Source of the DNA: Heterobilharzia americana
Taxonomy: Eukaryota; Platyhelminthes; Trematoda; Strigeidida; Schistosomatidae
DNA length: 64,000 bases
Direction of reading: 5' to 3'
Assembly (NCBI GenBank): GCA_944470555.2
Contig: OX104130.1
Span: forward strand, 75,707,160-75,771,159
The notes below the pieces were generated by a model. The model was not told the origin of the DNA. It ran no database searches and worked only from the letters and a program-made list of their open reading frames with translations. The stretch's first letter is position 1. The number at the start of each line of letters is the position of its first letter. The position numbers and the translations under genes are program-made. Of this stretch, positions 1 to 11,291 are shown piece by piece.

Positions 1-1342
1 ATAACTGATCATTTTACTTATCTAGATTGCATATCGAAGGAAACATATATACCGCACCATCCAGTGTATCAAAAAATGTCGAAAATAGACGCAACTGTAA
101 AACACTAGCTTTCTTAGCCCTGTGATTTTTTCCTTTAGACTTATCTGCATCTCCACTGTTTCCAGACCTAGAGATTCTTATTGACTAAAGTTGTTTTAGT
201 GATAAGTTCAGACGCCAATTTCTCTATATAAGCAAAGGAAAGCAGAACCTTCTAGAAAGCCAACTGCCTACACCAGTGAACCACAGCTCTAGGAGATATA
301 ATCAGCCATTGAGATGCAAATCCGGTAGTTAAGTTTCGGTAGACGAAAGCAAGCACTAGTAGAACTGCAACAAATTAATTTTGAAGGTAATGAAAACACG
401 TGGAAGTGGAAATCGTCCACAAGTTGAAAAATAAATTCTGTGAACAAAAACGCCAATATTTTGTGACAAGTTGTTGTCAGTACTTCATATTATAGGTTCA
501 TAAATGTTATTGTTGTTGTGTCCAACCTAATGCGTCACCTCAATGTTGCCATTACAAACCCTAAGACCAACAAACCTTCCTAACTTTAGTCGTAAAGACA
601 ACGAGGAACCTCTGTCACCTTAAACAAACGCAGTAATGGTACCGTTCGAGATGATAATGTATTACAATTCCAATTTGATTTTCACACATCTTGTCTGACT
701 GACTGGCAACATCCAAATAAGCTTTAGGAGCTAAAAGTAACGGAAACCATGCATTCAAAATGTTGCAAGAATCGTATATTCACTCACACACTTCGGTGTT
801 CTACTCCTAAACTTTAGCGTGAATCACATCTATCCAGTGAATCTGGAAAACTAGTAGCAGGTATCACGTGAGTGAAGAAAGATACCAAATTAGGATGTGC
901 AACGTAAATCACAGCCAGAAAGTTCAAAAACATAGCATTTCAGTTCCCTGGCACCAAATAGCGCCAGTGCAGACTTAATTGTAAATGACAATCGCATGGT
1001 ACCCTCGGAAATGAAGCCATGACGAGCATTTAGGATGATAAAACCTTGAAATGAAAGATCCTTTAGTTTCTAAAACTTCAGGCAACCTATTTAGATATCT
1101 AAGAGGTTTAAACCTAAGACATTTCTAAATAGATTTTAAGCTGCAGATTTCCCCAACGATAAACTCCACACTCTAGTTCAACTACTTTAAACATTTATAA
1201 TCATAACTATAGTAATGAGGTTTACTGACCAACATACACAAGTTCAAACAAAACGGACAAGCTTGTAGATAAAACATATATTTCAGTTATTGAGGTTTAC
1301 ATGCCGGACAAAACTGCAGCACATAATTTAGTTTAATATCAG
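1..1342. other. Non-coding flank downstream of ERH
   Basis: No convincing coding frame, RNA gene or element was seen on either strand. The part next to position 1342 is expected to hold the 3' UTR of the minus-strand ERH gene. The rest is AT-rich intergenic sequence or intron of a gene beyond the window edge. Confidence 0.5.
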
Positions 1343-1651
1343 TTACTGCCCAGCCTGGTTTCTAAGGAGTACATAAACTTGCTCTTTGATCCAGTTTTTA
1401 TGGTGTGGGACATACGTGTAGGTAGGTTCATGAAAAACTAAACAACTGAGGTCAGCCAGCTGGTCGATAAACTGAAAAAGCTGAGAAATATCATATGTAA
1501 TAGTAGGAGCATTCGGTTTCTCACGCTTCAACTGTTCTTCATAGATCTTGCAAACGCCTTCAAGACATTGTTCTACAGTCTCGTAATCAGACCATGTGCG
1601 TGTGTCTGGTTTCTTTACTGAGGGTTGTACGAGTAATATTGTATGAGGCAT
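1343..1651 (-). CDS. ERH: Enhancer of rudimentary homolog (ERH)
   Basis: A complete 102-residue frame starts at an ATG (1651-1649) with [10 protein letters not shown] and ends at 1343. It matches the whole length of the ERH family (about 104 residues), including the block [19 protein letters not shown] and the tail [17 protein letters not shown] is a small dimeric nuclear protein that works with splicing and RNA-decay factors such as SAFB-like proteins and the YTH/Mmi1-type machinery. No domain break is seen and no intron interrupts the frame. The start is preceded on its own strand by a strong 3' splice site (ccttttgtttcag) nine bases before the ATG, so the mRNA is either cis-spliced in the 5' UTR or trans-spliced to the schistosome spliced leader. 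ERMP1 lies immediately upstream in the same direction. Identification is by recognition of the family sequence; I am very sure of it. Confidence 0.96.
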   Translation of the reverse strand: MPHTILLVQPSVKKPDTRTWSDYETVEQCLEGVCKIYEEQLKREKPNAPTITYDISQLFQFIDQLADLSCLVFHEPTYTYVPHHKNWIKEQVYVLLRNQAGQ

Positions 1652-1880
1652 CTTAAGAACTGAAACAAAAGGTAGGAGTCACTAAAAACTGTCACTGATG
1701 AAAAAGAAAGAAACTAAGTCGATATTTTGCGATTATATTTATGAATGAAAAATATACAAGAAAGCAAGCTATCCAATTAAATAAAAGTAACTATTTTGCA
1801 GTTAAAATATCTGAGAGACCTTATACAAGTCCAATCGTTAAAAAAGGAAAAATAACTAGAAATATTATACAGAATCCACA
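1652..1880 (-). promoter_or_regulatory. Short ERMP1-ERH intercistronic region with splice acceptors
   Basis: Only 229 bp separate the ERMP1 stop from the ERH start. On the minus strand the last bases before ERH contain two pyrimidine tracts ending in AG: tttctttctttttcatcag, and ccttttgtttcag directly before ttcttaagATG. I see no AATAAA on this strand in the gap, only weaker CATAAA/AATATA-like words. The layout fits either a resolved polycistronic pre-mRNA (downstream gene trans-spliced) or a short 5' UTR intron with its donor farther upstream. Confidence 0.5.
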
Positions 1881-4800
1881 TTAGTTTAACCAAAAACTCC
1901 AATGGTCATAGACAGTACATCCTTTGATGACAGTAACCCATGGTGGTAACCTCGTTACAAATTCTAAGAGTGTGGGTGAACAAATGGAAGCGGTTTCTTC
2001 GTCTATATAAATACCAGAGATAGCTACATCAATGTAATTGGATCGGGGCGATACCTCTTGAAAGACTTCGAAGACAACCCAAAACGTCCAAGGTGTTTCC
2101 CATGAGACTCCAAGGTTACCCACAGCTGCTGCATTTAGGTGGTATAAGAAATAATGTTCACCTTTATGACTCGCGGTCTCCTTATTTAATAGAGGAGGAA
2201 GTGGCATAGAAGACGGGTATATTGCAGTTGATGTAAATGACCAACTAGTCAGTTTAGTCAAGTTTCCGTCTGTGCGAATCAGGGCATGAGTGTGAGGAGG
2301 ACCACCCATCACAGAAAATGTTAGGTTCCATCGCAAACGACCATCCGCCAAATAATTCTTTAACAGTGTACGTGACACCAACTTTAATTTGACCTGTGGC
2401 TCTGCTTTGTGAAATTCAACAGGAATACGATATATGTATTTGAAAACATGCAACAGAGGATACGCTGAAGCTATTCCACAATATGGTTGACTGTAATTAC
2501 ACTGAATAGGTTTTGCTCCTATCAATTCCTTGATGCCTCTAAAATTCGTTTGTGTGTGTTCTTTTGGAGTGATAAAAGATGCAGAAGACATAGGATAAGA
2601 ATTCGGTTTTAGATATTGAATACCATTTGCATCAAGAGGAACCAGTAGGATGTGACTGTCTTTCTCAGTTACTTCGGATAAATCAGGTGTGTGTCGAAGG
2701 TACCTGTTAGTGTGGAAGAGAGCCAGACGTTGGTACCTTGGACTGACAAGAGGATCTGAAAAATCCGAAGAGGACTGAAGGCTATATGGAAAACCATAAT
2801 TCGAGGCATGAATAAGAATAACATACGACAAACAAGCATTCAGCAGCATTAAACGAAGAGATTTACTTGACGTCCTTGAAGTGCATTGTAGTCGACCCAA
2901 AAACAGAAACACCACAGGCAACATCATTAAAAATAAACTACCCGAAATTAACAAATCTGGTTTAAGCAAATGGCCTGCACGCCCCATAATCGGTATGATA
3001 ACTTCGAAAAACGAACAGCAGTTATAGACATGAATTGTCATAACAAAAACAAAAACAAGAAAACCAATCATCTGCCTAACTTTTGATTCCAGTGATGATT
3101 TTTTCTTGATGTTAAACACCCGGAAAATGAGCGCGAATATGAGCCAGAATGTGTAGATAAACGATGTAGTAGCGTTGACTGAAGACATAATAAACAACAG
3201 AACGGTCAACAAAAAGGCACCAGAATCGAAGAAGTCAATCTCTAGCAAATAAGAGTTGTGCAAAGCATTGTACCGCCATATCCCAAGAAAGAAATTAGAA
3301 ATATTCAACAGCCTGAATAGAAGGCCTCCAGGAATTCTGAAAAAATAAGTCTGAGACCATACAAACCACCAAACGATTGGCAAAAGAAACATACCCAAAA
3401 TGTTGTAGTAGTTTGAATACCAAGCCATTTTGCAACCATAATGGTGGTACAAAAGTCCCAGAGTCAATGAGAAACCGAAACCCAACAATACGGTAATCAC
3501 ATGCAAAATCAAAGCAACGAAAATCCCACGCCATTTAACTATGCCAAACCCTCTAGTTTTAAATATTAAGAGACACAGGTAAAAACACAAAACGTAGTTG
3601 GCAACTTTCCATATCTTCCAGGGCACTACTATTACAGTGACACCAAACAAATCGAAGTACACTTGTCGATGAGTAGCTGGAGTAGTGACGAGTGGAGGCA
3701 CACTCTTCATATCCGACCGGGAGTCTGAAGATGAGATACTTTGCAAAGATTCTGAAGTGTAGTTGATAGGAGTAAGTTTAGTGATATTTTGAATCCTATT
3801 ATCGTTGGTAATGAAAAGAATAAACCGTAAGATATTATTACCAGATTGCTCAAGACATCGGTGCGAAATGCGAGATTCTGTATCGTAGGGTGTGTGGTAA
3901 GCAAAACCATCATTAACATAAGCAAGATCTAACCCCGGAACTAACCCATAGTCACGAAATATCCTGTAGTCAGTATCGGACGGTATTAGTCCGAATTGAA
4001 ACACATCTTCACCAAAAATACTAGCGTATGGCTGTCTGAAAGAATTCGCATAGGCGTCAAGTAACACTTCTGATGACTGTCCTGGTCCAGTTTGAAAAAG
4101 TAAAAGCCGCTTTCCAGCACCGGCTCCCTCAAGATTCATAAAAGCAACAATGTCGTCAGCCCAACTGTGTTGAGTTATGAAGGCATGGCTACTAAGCAGC
4201 AGGCTTTCTTCGGCGCCGTTGAAAAGGAATACAAGGTCATTAGATAGAATATATGAACCTGTAGCCAATATGCGGCTGACTTCGAGCATGACAGCACAGT
4301 TGACAAAGGCATCACTAGCACCAGGGCTACCAGGAGCTGTATCATAGTGACAGTTGATGAGGAATGCTGATTTCTTTGTATTTCCGTTCTTAGCACGAAA
4401 GTCATGGAAGCGAAGAGCAAAGTTGCGCACATTATTGTAAGACGATATGTGAAAAAATGCTCTAAAACTTGAGTAGTTGGATATATGCTCATCGAAAAGA
4501 ACTTGTAGTTCTGAGCCGTCAGCAATAGCTGCTATTGATTTCAGTTCATTCCGGATGTAATCAGCGGCAGCAACCTCATTAGCCGCAGATCCTGCGGTTC
4601 GAGGGCCAAGATCTGTAACTTTTACCAGATGAGACCTAGCAGTTGCAACATCGAAATCGGAGCTCCAAGAAGAACCAGAACAAGACCAGCAATCACTACC
4701 AATGTTACTCACAATAAAATAAACAACCGACACAACAAGCAGGGGACACAACAAGAAGAAAAGTTTATGAGGGCGTTCTATGAGGTTATCCAGACTACGA

Positions 4801-4898
4801 CTTTCTGAGTAAGCAGTTTCCGAACATTTCTCATATGTTTCATTTGCTGGGCTAGCATCAAGCAGAGTTTCTGGTCTTCTTCTCCGAATTCGACTCAT
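1881..4898 (-). CDS. ERMP1: ERMP1-like ER M28 zinc metallopeptidase
   Basis: This is a 1005-residue protein when started at the first in-frame ATG (4898-4896). The frame is open for 11 more codons to 4931, but that codon is GTG, and a splice-acceptor-like string (cactttcttcgacag) lies just before the ATG, so residues upstream are doubtful. Order of parts: a short charged cytosolic N-terminus (RIRRRRPE); one membrane segment near residues 45-64; an M28 aminopeptidase-like lumenal domain; about eight or nine membrane segments (roughly 400-690); and a long lumenal C-terminal region. The expected zinc and catalytic residues are visible: His of NCHYDTAPGSPGASD near 183, Asp near 195, the Glu pair of NGAEES near 229, Glu of MNLEGAG near 256 and His of YHTPYDT near 333. 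The family (Felix-ina/ERMP1) sits in the ER membrane and acts in protein processing and ER stress; human ERMP1 is about 904 residues. The absence of introns over 3 kb is unusual for a schistosome gene, but the frame is intact. Confidence 0.92.
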   Translation of the reverse strand: MSRIRRRRPETLLDASPANETYEKCSETAYSESRSLDNLIERPHKLFFLLCPLLVVSVVYFIVSNIGSDCWSCSGSSWSSDFDVATARSHLVKVTDLGPRTAGSAANEVAAADYIRNELKSIAAIADGSELQVLFDEHISNYSSFRAFFHISSYNNVRNFALRFHDFRAKNGNTKKSAFLINCHYDTAPGSPGASDAFVNCAVMLEVSRILATGSYILSNDLVFLFNGAEESLLLSSHAFITQHSWADDIVAFMNLEGAGAGKRLLLFQTGPGQSSEVLLDAYANSFRQPYASIFGEDVFQFGLIPSDTDYRIFRDYGLVPGLDLAYVNDGFAYHTPYDTESRISHRCLEQSGNNILRFILFITNDNRIQNITKLTPINYTSESLQSISSSDSRSDMKSVPPLVTTPATHRQVYFDLFGVTVIVVPWKIWKVANYVLCFYLCLLIFKTRGFGIVKWRGIFVALILHVITVLLGFGFSLTLGLLYHHYGCKMAWYSNYYNILGMFLLPIVWWFVWSQTYFFRIPGGLLFRLLNISNFFLGIWRYNALHNSYLLEIDFFDSGAFLLTVLLFIMSSVNATTSFIYTFWLIFALIFRVFNIKKKSSLESKVRQMIGFLVFVFVMTIHVYNCCSFFEVIIPIMGRAGHLLKPDLLISGSLFLMMLPVVFLFLGRLQCTSRTSSKSLRLMLLNACLSYVILIHASNYGFPYSLQSSSDFSDPLVSPRYQRLALFHTNRYLRHTPDLSEVTEKDSHILLVPLDANGIQYLKPNSYPMSSASFITPKEHTQTNFRGIKELIGAKPIQCNYSQPYCGIASAYPLLHVFKYIYRIPVEFHKAEPQVKLKLVSRTLLKNYLADGRLRWNLTFSVMGGPPHTHALIRTDGNLTKLTSWSFTSTAIYPSSMPLPPLLNKETASHKGEHYFLYHLNAAAVGNLGVSWETPWTFWVVFEVFQEVSPRSNYIDVAISGIYIDEETASICSPTLLEFVTRLPPWVTVIKGCTVYDHWSFWLN

Positions 4899-5985
4899 CG
4901 GAATCTGTCGAAGAAAGTGAACTACCTTCACCGCCCATATTCAAACCTTGCGCAAAGTAGTTTGATTCAGTACACCCAATACCTTTCAGGCCACTACAGT
5001 AAAATTAAGGTTTTGGAAATAAAACGTCCTGGTCTTGAAGCTGGGCTCTATTTTTATTTCCCTCTCTCGGTGGATGCGGCATTCCTTTCCCCTTCGTGCA
5101 CTTAACTCCTAGGGTGTGATTATTCCGAGGTTTATCTCATAACAGTATTCAGAGAATGTGTGCAGAGAAACTATGGAGCTACCAAGAAAATTAATAACAT
5201 TTTTGTAAACTCTGTTCGTGTTGAGGAATAAGGTTATCCAAGTTGTGATTAGTGATTAGTTACGGAAAAAATTATCAATGAGTTGTGGGAAAGAGAGAAA
5301 AAATGGAGTGTGTTTGGTAACATTAAGTGTCACTGGAAAGCTAAGTCATATTTTTAGTCGAGTGGTGGTAAACAGTTGTTTTGGCTGGTTGCCTAAGTCA
5401 AAGACTCTCTGTTTAGGCTAGTGGGAGTCGCTGCCATTTCCTCTGGCATCTGCTCCACTGTTCACACACCAAATGAAAAAAGAAACTGCCCCTTATCCCT
5501 TTATTGACTCTGTGATATGCCGCTTTTTCTGGGGCATCTCATGGCTTCCCATTCTGTGATGAGATCAACTGCTTGTTGCATGGTTTACCCGGCGTGAAAC
5601 GATATACTTCCATCAGGTTACCTCGTTTCTTGCGGTATTTGAAGGTAAACGAGTCAATTTATCGGAGACAAATAGGATGATTTCTGTACCGTAGCCCAAT
5701 GGCATATTCAGATGTCCTCCTGCACAACTCCTACAAAAGGTCTGAACCTCATCTGAACGGCGGTCTAGAACTGCTGTGTTGAGAACACCCAGATGTGGTG
5801 TGACAAGGGCCTCGGAGACCCAGAAGAAGGAATTCGGGGTAAGAAACCCAAACTTTGACCAAGGTGTTTACCAAAGGTGACCTACAATGGACTGTGTAAT
5901 GAACATTTTAGTCCAACTCAAGAATGATATCCCCCCGGATTCAAAATCTAATCGTAGCTACAAAATAGAATCATCAGACTAAGAT
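4899..5985. other. Upstream region of ERMP1, no gene recognised
   Basis: This stretch should contain the ERMP1 promoter and 5' exon or UTR (minus strand). A small ATG frame (MGGEGSSLSS...) runs in a different frame across the ERMP1 start and may be a 5' exon or an upstream ORF. No other coding or repeat signal could be supported. Confidence 0.4.
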
Positions 5986-6357
5986 GTAATATACAAGAAA
6001 CAAACTTCTCGTGAAATCAAAATTAGGAAAGATGAACACCGTAGAACCTCCACCCGACCCACGAGAAATACAGTGGAACCAAAATCACCTGAAAACACAT
6101 CAGTCATGGCTCTGCATGCCATAACTTCAAGTCACAAGGTCCATTTTGACAATATCGAAATTATTCTGAAAGGCTCTAGAAATTGTGAACAGCGTCTCAT
6201 AGCAGAATCTCTTCACATCAAGTGGAACCAAAACTGCGTAAATAAGAATGAAGGAGTAAAATGTAGTTTGACCTGGTCTCAACCCACCCCCATAACCAAC
6301 ACACATACGATAAGAACTATCAGCAGCACATGTGGACATGCAAATCTCAGTCTGTAA
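5986..6357 (+). pseudogene. GIY-YIG nuclease fragment of a Penelope-type retroelement
   Basis: A continuous frame of about 123 codons reads from the remains of the YIG block (VIYKKQTSREIKIRKDEH, where YIGQT would be expected) through ALHAITSSHKVHFDNIEII and GSRNCEQRLIAESLHIK to NKNEGVKCSLTW. This order (YIG-QTSR, acidic-His block, AxHxxxxxHxxxFD, RxxRLIxESLxI) is typical of the C-terminal GIY-YIG domain of trematode Penelope-like and related retroelements. No reverse transcriptase is attached on the 5' side and the second motif half is altered (IG to KK), so it is a dead fragment. It could alternatively be a fragment of another GIY-YIG-bearing retroelement. Confidence 0.6.
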
Positions 6358-6954
6358 TTCATTCACTCTTCCCATACAACACACTACTATGGATATCATC
6401 TTTATTCTGCAACTCAAGCAACGTAGAACCATTCGTGCAGATGAATACCTTTAAAGTTAATGACATGTTAGCTTGGACACCGTAAATTCCGGTTCACTAA
6501 AACCTCGATGAAGCTGTTGGCACTAAACTTGCAAACCTCAGCTGATACTAATTTACTCTTCTCTGCAATCATCGGGAAATATAACTGCTAAAATCATGAG
6601 ATGTTAAATATCTGTGTGGGCCCCAACAGACTTTTCTCATTGAACTTTGCTCGTAGTTATGTATATTTAGGTCTGTGAGCAGATACCACAAAACTCCCGA
6701 CAGAAGCTAACCGGCATGTTTATCTTGTGACCTGCGTGGACCATTCTGTGAGATAGACAGATGCAGTAATTGCTAACTATACTAATTCTGAAACCACCAC
6801 CATCATTGAAACATGGACTGCGAACTTCTGATACACATGCCCCACAACATCCAAGTGCGAATGCCAATTCCAATGCGGATGACCTCACGGATTAGCTGTA
6901 TTTTCGGGTCACATGCATCCCTGAGCTTGAAAGCAAGTTATGTAGAACGACACT

Positions 6955-7450
6955 CCACTCAACGGCAGAAAAGTGTACTGTCAGCCAGAAATGCTCCCAA
7001 TTGCATAGAGGCACTGATACCAGTCCTGCTGGATATCAGAAGGGCGTTGAAAGCTGATACTGGATGCACTTCTACCAAAAGTTTCCATGGAACTCCTCTT
7101 CAACCACCAGGCTTATAAAGATAGTGCTTTCAGTGAGACCCGCTCATATTGGACTTTAGGTGATTGATTTCTCGTTCTCTCTTTTTAGCGAAAAGCAGAA
7201 AATGTTTCTGTCCCCTCGGATATCATCCACTTAATTCTTGAGGCCTAGTATGATGGACCCCTAAAAATCATTATGCCGCACAAAGGAATTCATGATGTCG
7301 ATCAAGTTGGACGTAAAAATCCTGTGGCCATCGGGCACTTGAAACCAGCCTACTCCGAGAAGAACTCTAATAGTTAGCAACCTCGTTTCCCCTAAGGAAA
7401 GTCAACTGGTAGAACGCCGTCGCACATTCAGATACCTCGGCCAACCACCG
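6955..7450 (+). pseudogene. Ty3/gypsy integrase C-terminal fragment
   Basis: Translated in shifting plus frames, this region gives consecutive gypsy pol C-terminal blocks. First is VLLDIRRALKADTGCTS followed by FHGTPLQPPG (family form: xLPLVLLGIRxxxKEDIGCTxAELVYGTTLRLPGEF). After frame changes come YDGPLKIIMPHKGIHDVD and AIGHLKPAY (family form: YDGPFKVLxRTDKxFxxxIxGxxxxVSIDRLKPAY), then a short basic tail. Stops and frameshifts are present and the integrase core with the DDE triad is not visible upstream, so this is a decayed tail of a gypsy element of the kind common in schistosomes (Boudicca/Saci-like). Confidence 0.6.
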
Positions 7451-8189
7451 AAGGATTGATGCATGCCACTATGGCGCACCTCCTCTGCATCAAATTACCG
7501 GTTGGCTTAAAATGAATGAATTGCGTAAACAGCGATTTCAGGGTATGTGAGACACGATCAACTAACAACTGCAGCTTTCTCCAGTCTCTTCCATACAGTC
7601 GACCAAAGGTGCCTTAAAAGCACTTGTGGTAGGGTGGGGTATGCAGTCCTCGAAATGTAACAGCTGGCCCACGATAACTGAACATCCGCACCCAGCGCGT
7701 ATGAGGTGCACTGATGCAGTGAGTGTCTGACTTCGCACGTCGTACTGCTCAGGTATTCGCGGGCCGCTTGAAGAATCGAGGGCACTTCGGATTGCGATAA
7801 CGAAGAAGCTGGTGTCCAAAGGGAAATTTGAAAGCTGTAACAGCAGCAGTGATATATCATCCATTGAGACGCAGATCACCATACAGAATTTTCGGAATGT
7901 CCATTGACAAGTTGAGAATGGGGTGGGTAGAACATATGAGGTTTGTTGGTGGTGACTTAGAAGACACTGCAAAAAATGAGCATCTTCAGGTTCTCGCATC
8001 CTCAGAGCTGGCAGACAGCTTAAAAACGACCAGGTATATGGCTAGGTCAACTTCCGATAAAAGAGAAGAGGGTGAAGCACTACCAGTGCTAACCAAAGAA
8101 ATAGGCAGACCACAGATCCTGCCCAGTTTAGCCACTAGGCTGGTGACGACAAGTAAAAATTAGGGGGTAAAAAGCAGCTATTAGGCTGC
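7451..8189. other. No recognised feature
   Basis: Several frames of 60-145 codons overlap on both strands here, none with a family signature or consistent codon pattern. They look like chance frames in decayed repeat DNA between the gypsy tail and the RTE copy. Confidence 0.35.
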
Positions 8190-9192
8190 CGGTGCTGTTG
8201 AACAAGGCTTTAGTCCAGATTGCAAAAGAGATGAGCAGGTATGGCACAGAAGTGTTTGGAATCTGCAAAAGCAGATTGAACGGAAGCGAACTCTCCCAAC
8301 TCTCAACTGGAGAGTCAATGATCTACTCCGATATCTCCAACCAGACGACAGCCACCAGCACACTGAATTTTGGAGTGAATATCATGATGTCCCCCTTCCA
8401 AGAACATCGAAGGCTCTGGTGCAGTGGAAACCAATCTCCTCCTACAGGATCAGGATCGTGACAAAGAAATGAATTCAACTCAAAAGGAAGGAAAGTCACA
8501 ATCATGCAGTAATACGCGGCGCCGTGCACCTACAAATAATGCGGACGAAGAGAAGAGGGAGGAATTCTAACGACAACTGCAACCGGTAATGGACGAGACC
8601 CTACCCCAGTCGGTGACATCGAAATTCTAATGGGTGACACGAATGCCAAACTAAAAGCGGACAACACAAGAAAGGAGTACGTCATGGGTCGAGAAGCACT
8701 CGGTCAAATGAACGAGAATGGACAACTATTTGCAGAATTCTGCCCATTTAACGATTTATTGATTGGAGGCAGTGTGTACAAACACGAGGATTGTCACAAA
8801 GCAACACCGACTTCGAAAGGCCTTCAATGGGGTCGACCGAGAAGTAATTTAATAGGCAGCTGCTTCAACACTACGGTGTCAGTGCCACAAACCTTTATCA
8901 ACCTCATTCAATAGCAGCGATATGCTGTATGATGCTGCATGACAAGTGATTCACGTGGAATGCTCAGTGATGCCTCTGAAGTGAAGACGGGAAGGAATAA
9001 GGTAAGGTTGCCGCCCACTATCAACGATGATCATCCTCATTGTGGTAGAATGGACCGGAGCATGCAACAAACTTTGAGGAGCTGTGAGAAGATGGGCATA
9101 CGCTGTTTGACCGACGAAAAGACCCCAGAAGAAGATTTAGATTTTGCCAATGATGATTTATGTGTAGTGTCGCACAGACCAGGCGACCAACA
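8190..9192 (+). mobile_element. Truncated RTE retrotransposon copy with internal deletion
   Basis: This is the only plus-strand RTE copy in the window. It begins inside the endonuclease (VQIAKEMSRYGTEVFGIC, then LSTGESMIYSD), continues through ILMGDTNAKL and LGQMNENGQLFAEFCPFND and then jumps, near 8805, from HKAT in the endonuclease to the reverse transcriptase block FNGVDREV-like, followed by EVKTG and DLDFANDDL (the altered FADD catalytic box). About 1 kb between endonuclease and RT is missing, and the copy stops at 9192 before the C-terminal region. Its EN frame still has GDTNA without the frameshift found in the three other copies. Its RT part is almost identical to the RT part of the copy at 32240-35591. 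Confidence 0.85.
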
Positions 9193-11291
9193 GGCGACGC
9201 TGGACTATTGACAACGTGACGCTGTTTTACTGCGTCCGACACTATGTTTTGGTTCACCTCACCGTCGTGCTTCGATTTGACCGCTTGTCTTTTGACTGGC
9301 TACTGGAAAGGTTTATTTATCGGTTTGACTCTGGTTGACAGTTTTTGGTCCCCTTTTGCAGAGAATATTCTTACTGATCCTCAGGTACTTAGCTATTGTG
9401 TTCGTTTAGCCATTTTTTGCTGTGTAGTACATATTTGTGTCGAGAACGTTAGGACTGTACAGTTACCCAACGGCACTGTTGGGGTATTTTTGTAATTTTG
9501 ATATAACTTATTGTTGCTTTGATAGTACCACAAATTTTGTTACGAATCTACCACTGAATTACTACAATCCGTGTAGTTACTGTAAAAGTGGCATGCCCCT
9601 GTAAATTCAGGAATAAATTATTATTATCATTATATTTTGGTCCAACCTTTGACCGCGCGTCACTTGCGGAAGTTCGGAAGCTATACAGTGGAAGGCAGGA
9701 ACTGGTCAAACTCGCGTTAGTTTGGCACCGCCCAGATGTTCCCCGCATTCAGGCCGAAATAATTGGACTTTGGCTGCTACGGCCACTGTGTGCCATTTTG
9801 TTGACATGTTGAAGGGAGGATGTGTGTTCAAGAGCGCCACTGAGTGGTAACTCGTCTTCTTGTGTGCCACTACATCTTTTTAGCGCGCTGTGACCCACGT
9901 GGAGTCTTTAATTTTATTTGGGTGTTTAGAAATTATATTAAGCCTCCATCTCCCCTCTTTTTGCTACGGTCACATCTAAAATATGTATACACGTCAATAC
10001 TTATTCCATCATCTGATGCGCCAGGGTGACGCCATGATTCCGTGATTATTATATTGGGTAGTTTGAACAGGAGCGATATTACTCTTGCTATCGGTATTTT
10101 GCCTATAACAGGCCTGACATTATTAAGGATAACAGACACGAGTAGTGGAAATACGTGAACGCTTCAAGATCAGCGAGGGGGGTCTGAGTTACGTCAGTAG
10201 CTCATGTTTGGGTATGACATGACACCATGCCGCACCAGTTACCACTATTTACAATTTCAGTGGTTGGGACGGGAGGCGGTTTCAGTAATGAAGAGATGGA
10301 GTCAGGCGAGTCACTTAGTTCACCCTGAGCGTGGTGTGAGGATGGAGTGGAGAGTTGTTATGGAGCTTCACCTGTGTCCGAGAACGGTTGTCAGAGGAGC
10401 GGTGTACTTTTTATACTTAGGCGAGTTAGTTGAGCACAGCCTAGCTAGGTCTGTATTTAAAGTGCCAGCGTGAGACATACTGTCCAGAACCTTCAGGTCT
10501 ATCATTGTGGGTGGGGTATCTGAGTTGGATAGATCCGGAAAAAACGGTTGTCATACGATCAGTCCTTCAGTGACCTGTTGCTGAGAGGATAACTCAGTAA
10601 TCTGGGAACAGTAATATTCTCTAAGAAGTGGCTTTCTCGCGGCGTACTGTAATTTAGTGGGCCACTAATACCGGCCAAGTCGTAGTTCATGTGTCCCACA
10701 AAGCAGCAGTCATACAGGTTAGACGCGTGTGGTTGGTCATAAGTACTCCTACCGTAGACTTTGGTACTCGGTGTGCATGAGGAATGGCGTGCTTGAGAAG
10801 GGTGATTTAGTGGGTAGTATGCCATGTGTTCGTCTGTGTACAGCCTTGGATGTTAGTATGGAGAACTACCTACTGAGTTATTTGGATTTCCAAAGAAAGG
10901 TTTGGAATGTGAGTCATCTGCGGAAGAGGTTCGCCGGAGGGTTTCCCCTGCTATTCATACGCTGATATAGCCGCATACTATTTTGCTTGTGTCGTGGATG
11001 CCTAGCATAGCCTGGGTTGCGAGCCCGTTCAAATCGATAATATGAATGGGATTTCTCGTAGTTTGTCTGGGGAGCACTCGACATCTTAGCTTCGGCATAA
11101 CCTCGGACCCTATTGTCCTGTTTATGCAGAGAGGGCTTTTTGCGATGTTTGGTTTTCAGTTTTAGCAATGGCTACTCTTGCATATCAGGTGGAGAGCCAG
11201 ATTTGTGAAGGCCAAGGGTCTTGTTGCCACTGCATGCAGAGCCAGTAGTAGAACTGGTAGGTGCCAGCAAAACGATGTGGGACGGGGTTGT
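9193..11291. other. Unassigned region, possible decayed LTR
   Basis: No gene is supported. Positions 9193-9850 have a pyrimidine-rich, gene-free character with an AATAAA at 9612-9617, which could be a worn LTR of a gypsy element, but no second LTR or terminal TG/CA pair could be paired with it. Frames of 60-90 codons between 9844 and 11168 show no family signature. Confidence 0.3.

Noticed and set aside
3295..4525. Minus-strand frames of 72-116 codons inside ERMP1
   Set aside because: They are out-of-frame shadows of the long ERMP1 frame.
4899..4931. ERMP1 start at 4931
   Set aside because: The codon is GTG; the first ATG in frame is at 4898 and an acceptor-like AG lies between them.
7562..7999. 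145-codon minus frame
   Set aside because: Composition rich in Ser/Cys/His, overlaps open frames on the other strand, and no family signature.
9193..9850. Solo LTR
   Set aside because: An AATAAA and U3-like composition exist, but no terminal TG...CA, target duplication or partner LTR could be shown; kept only as a possibility.
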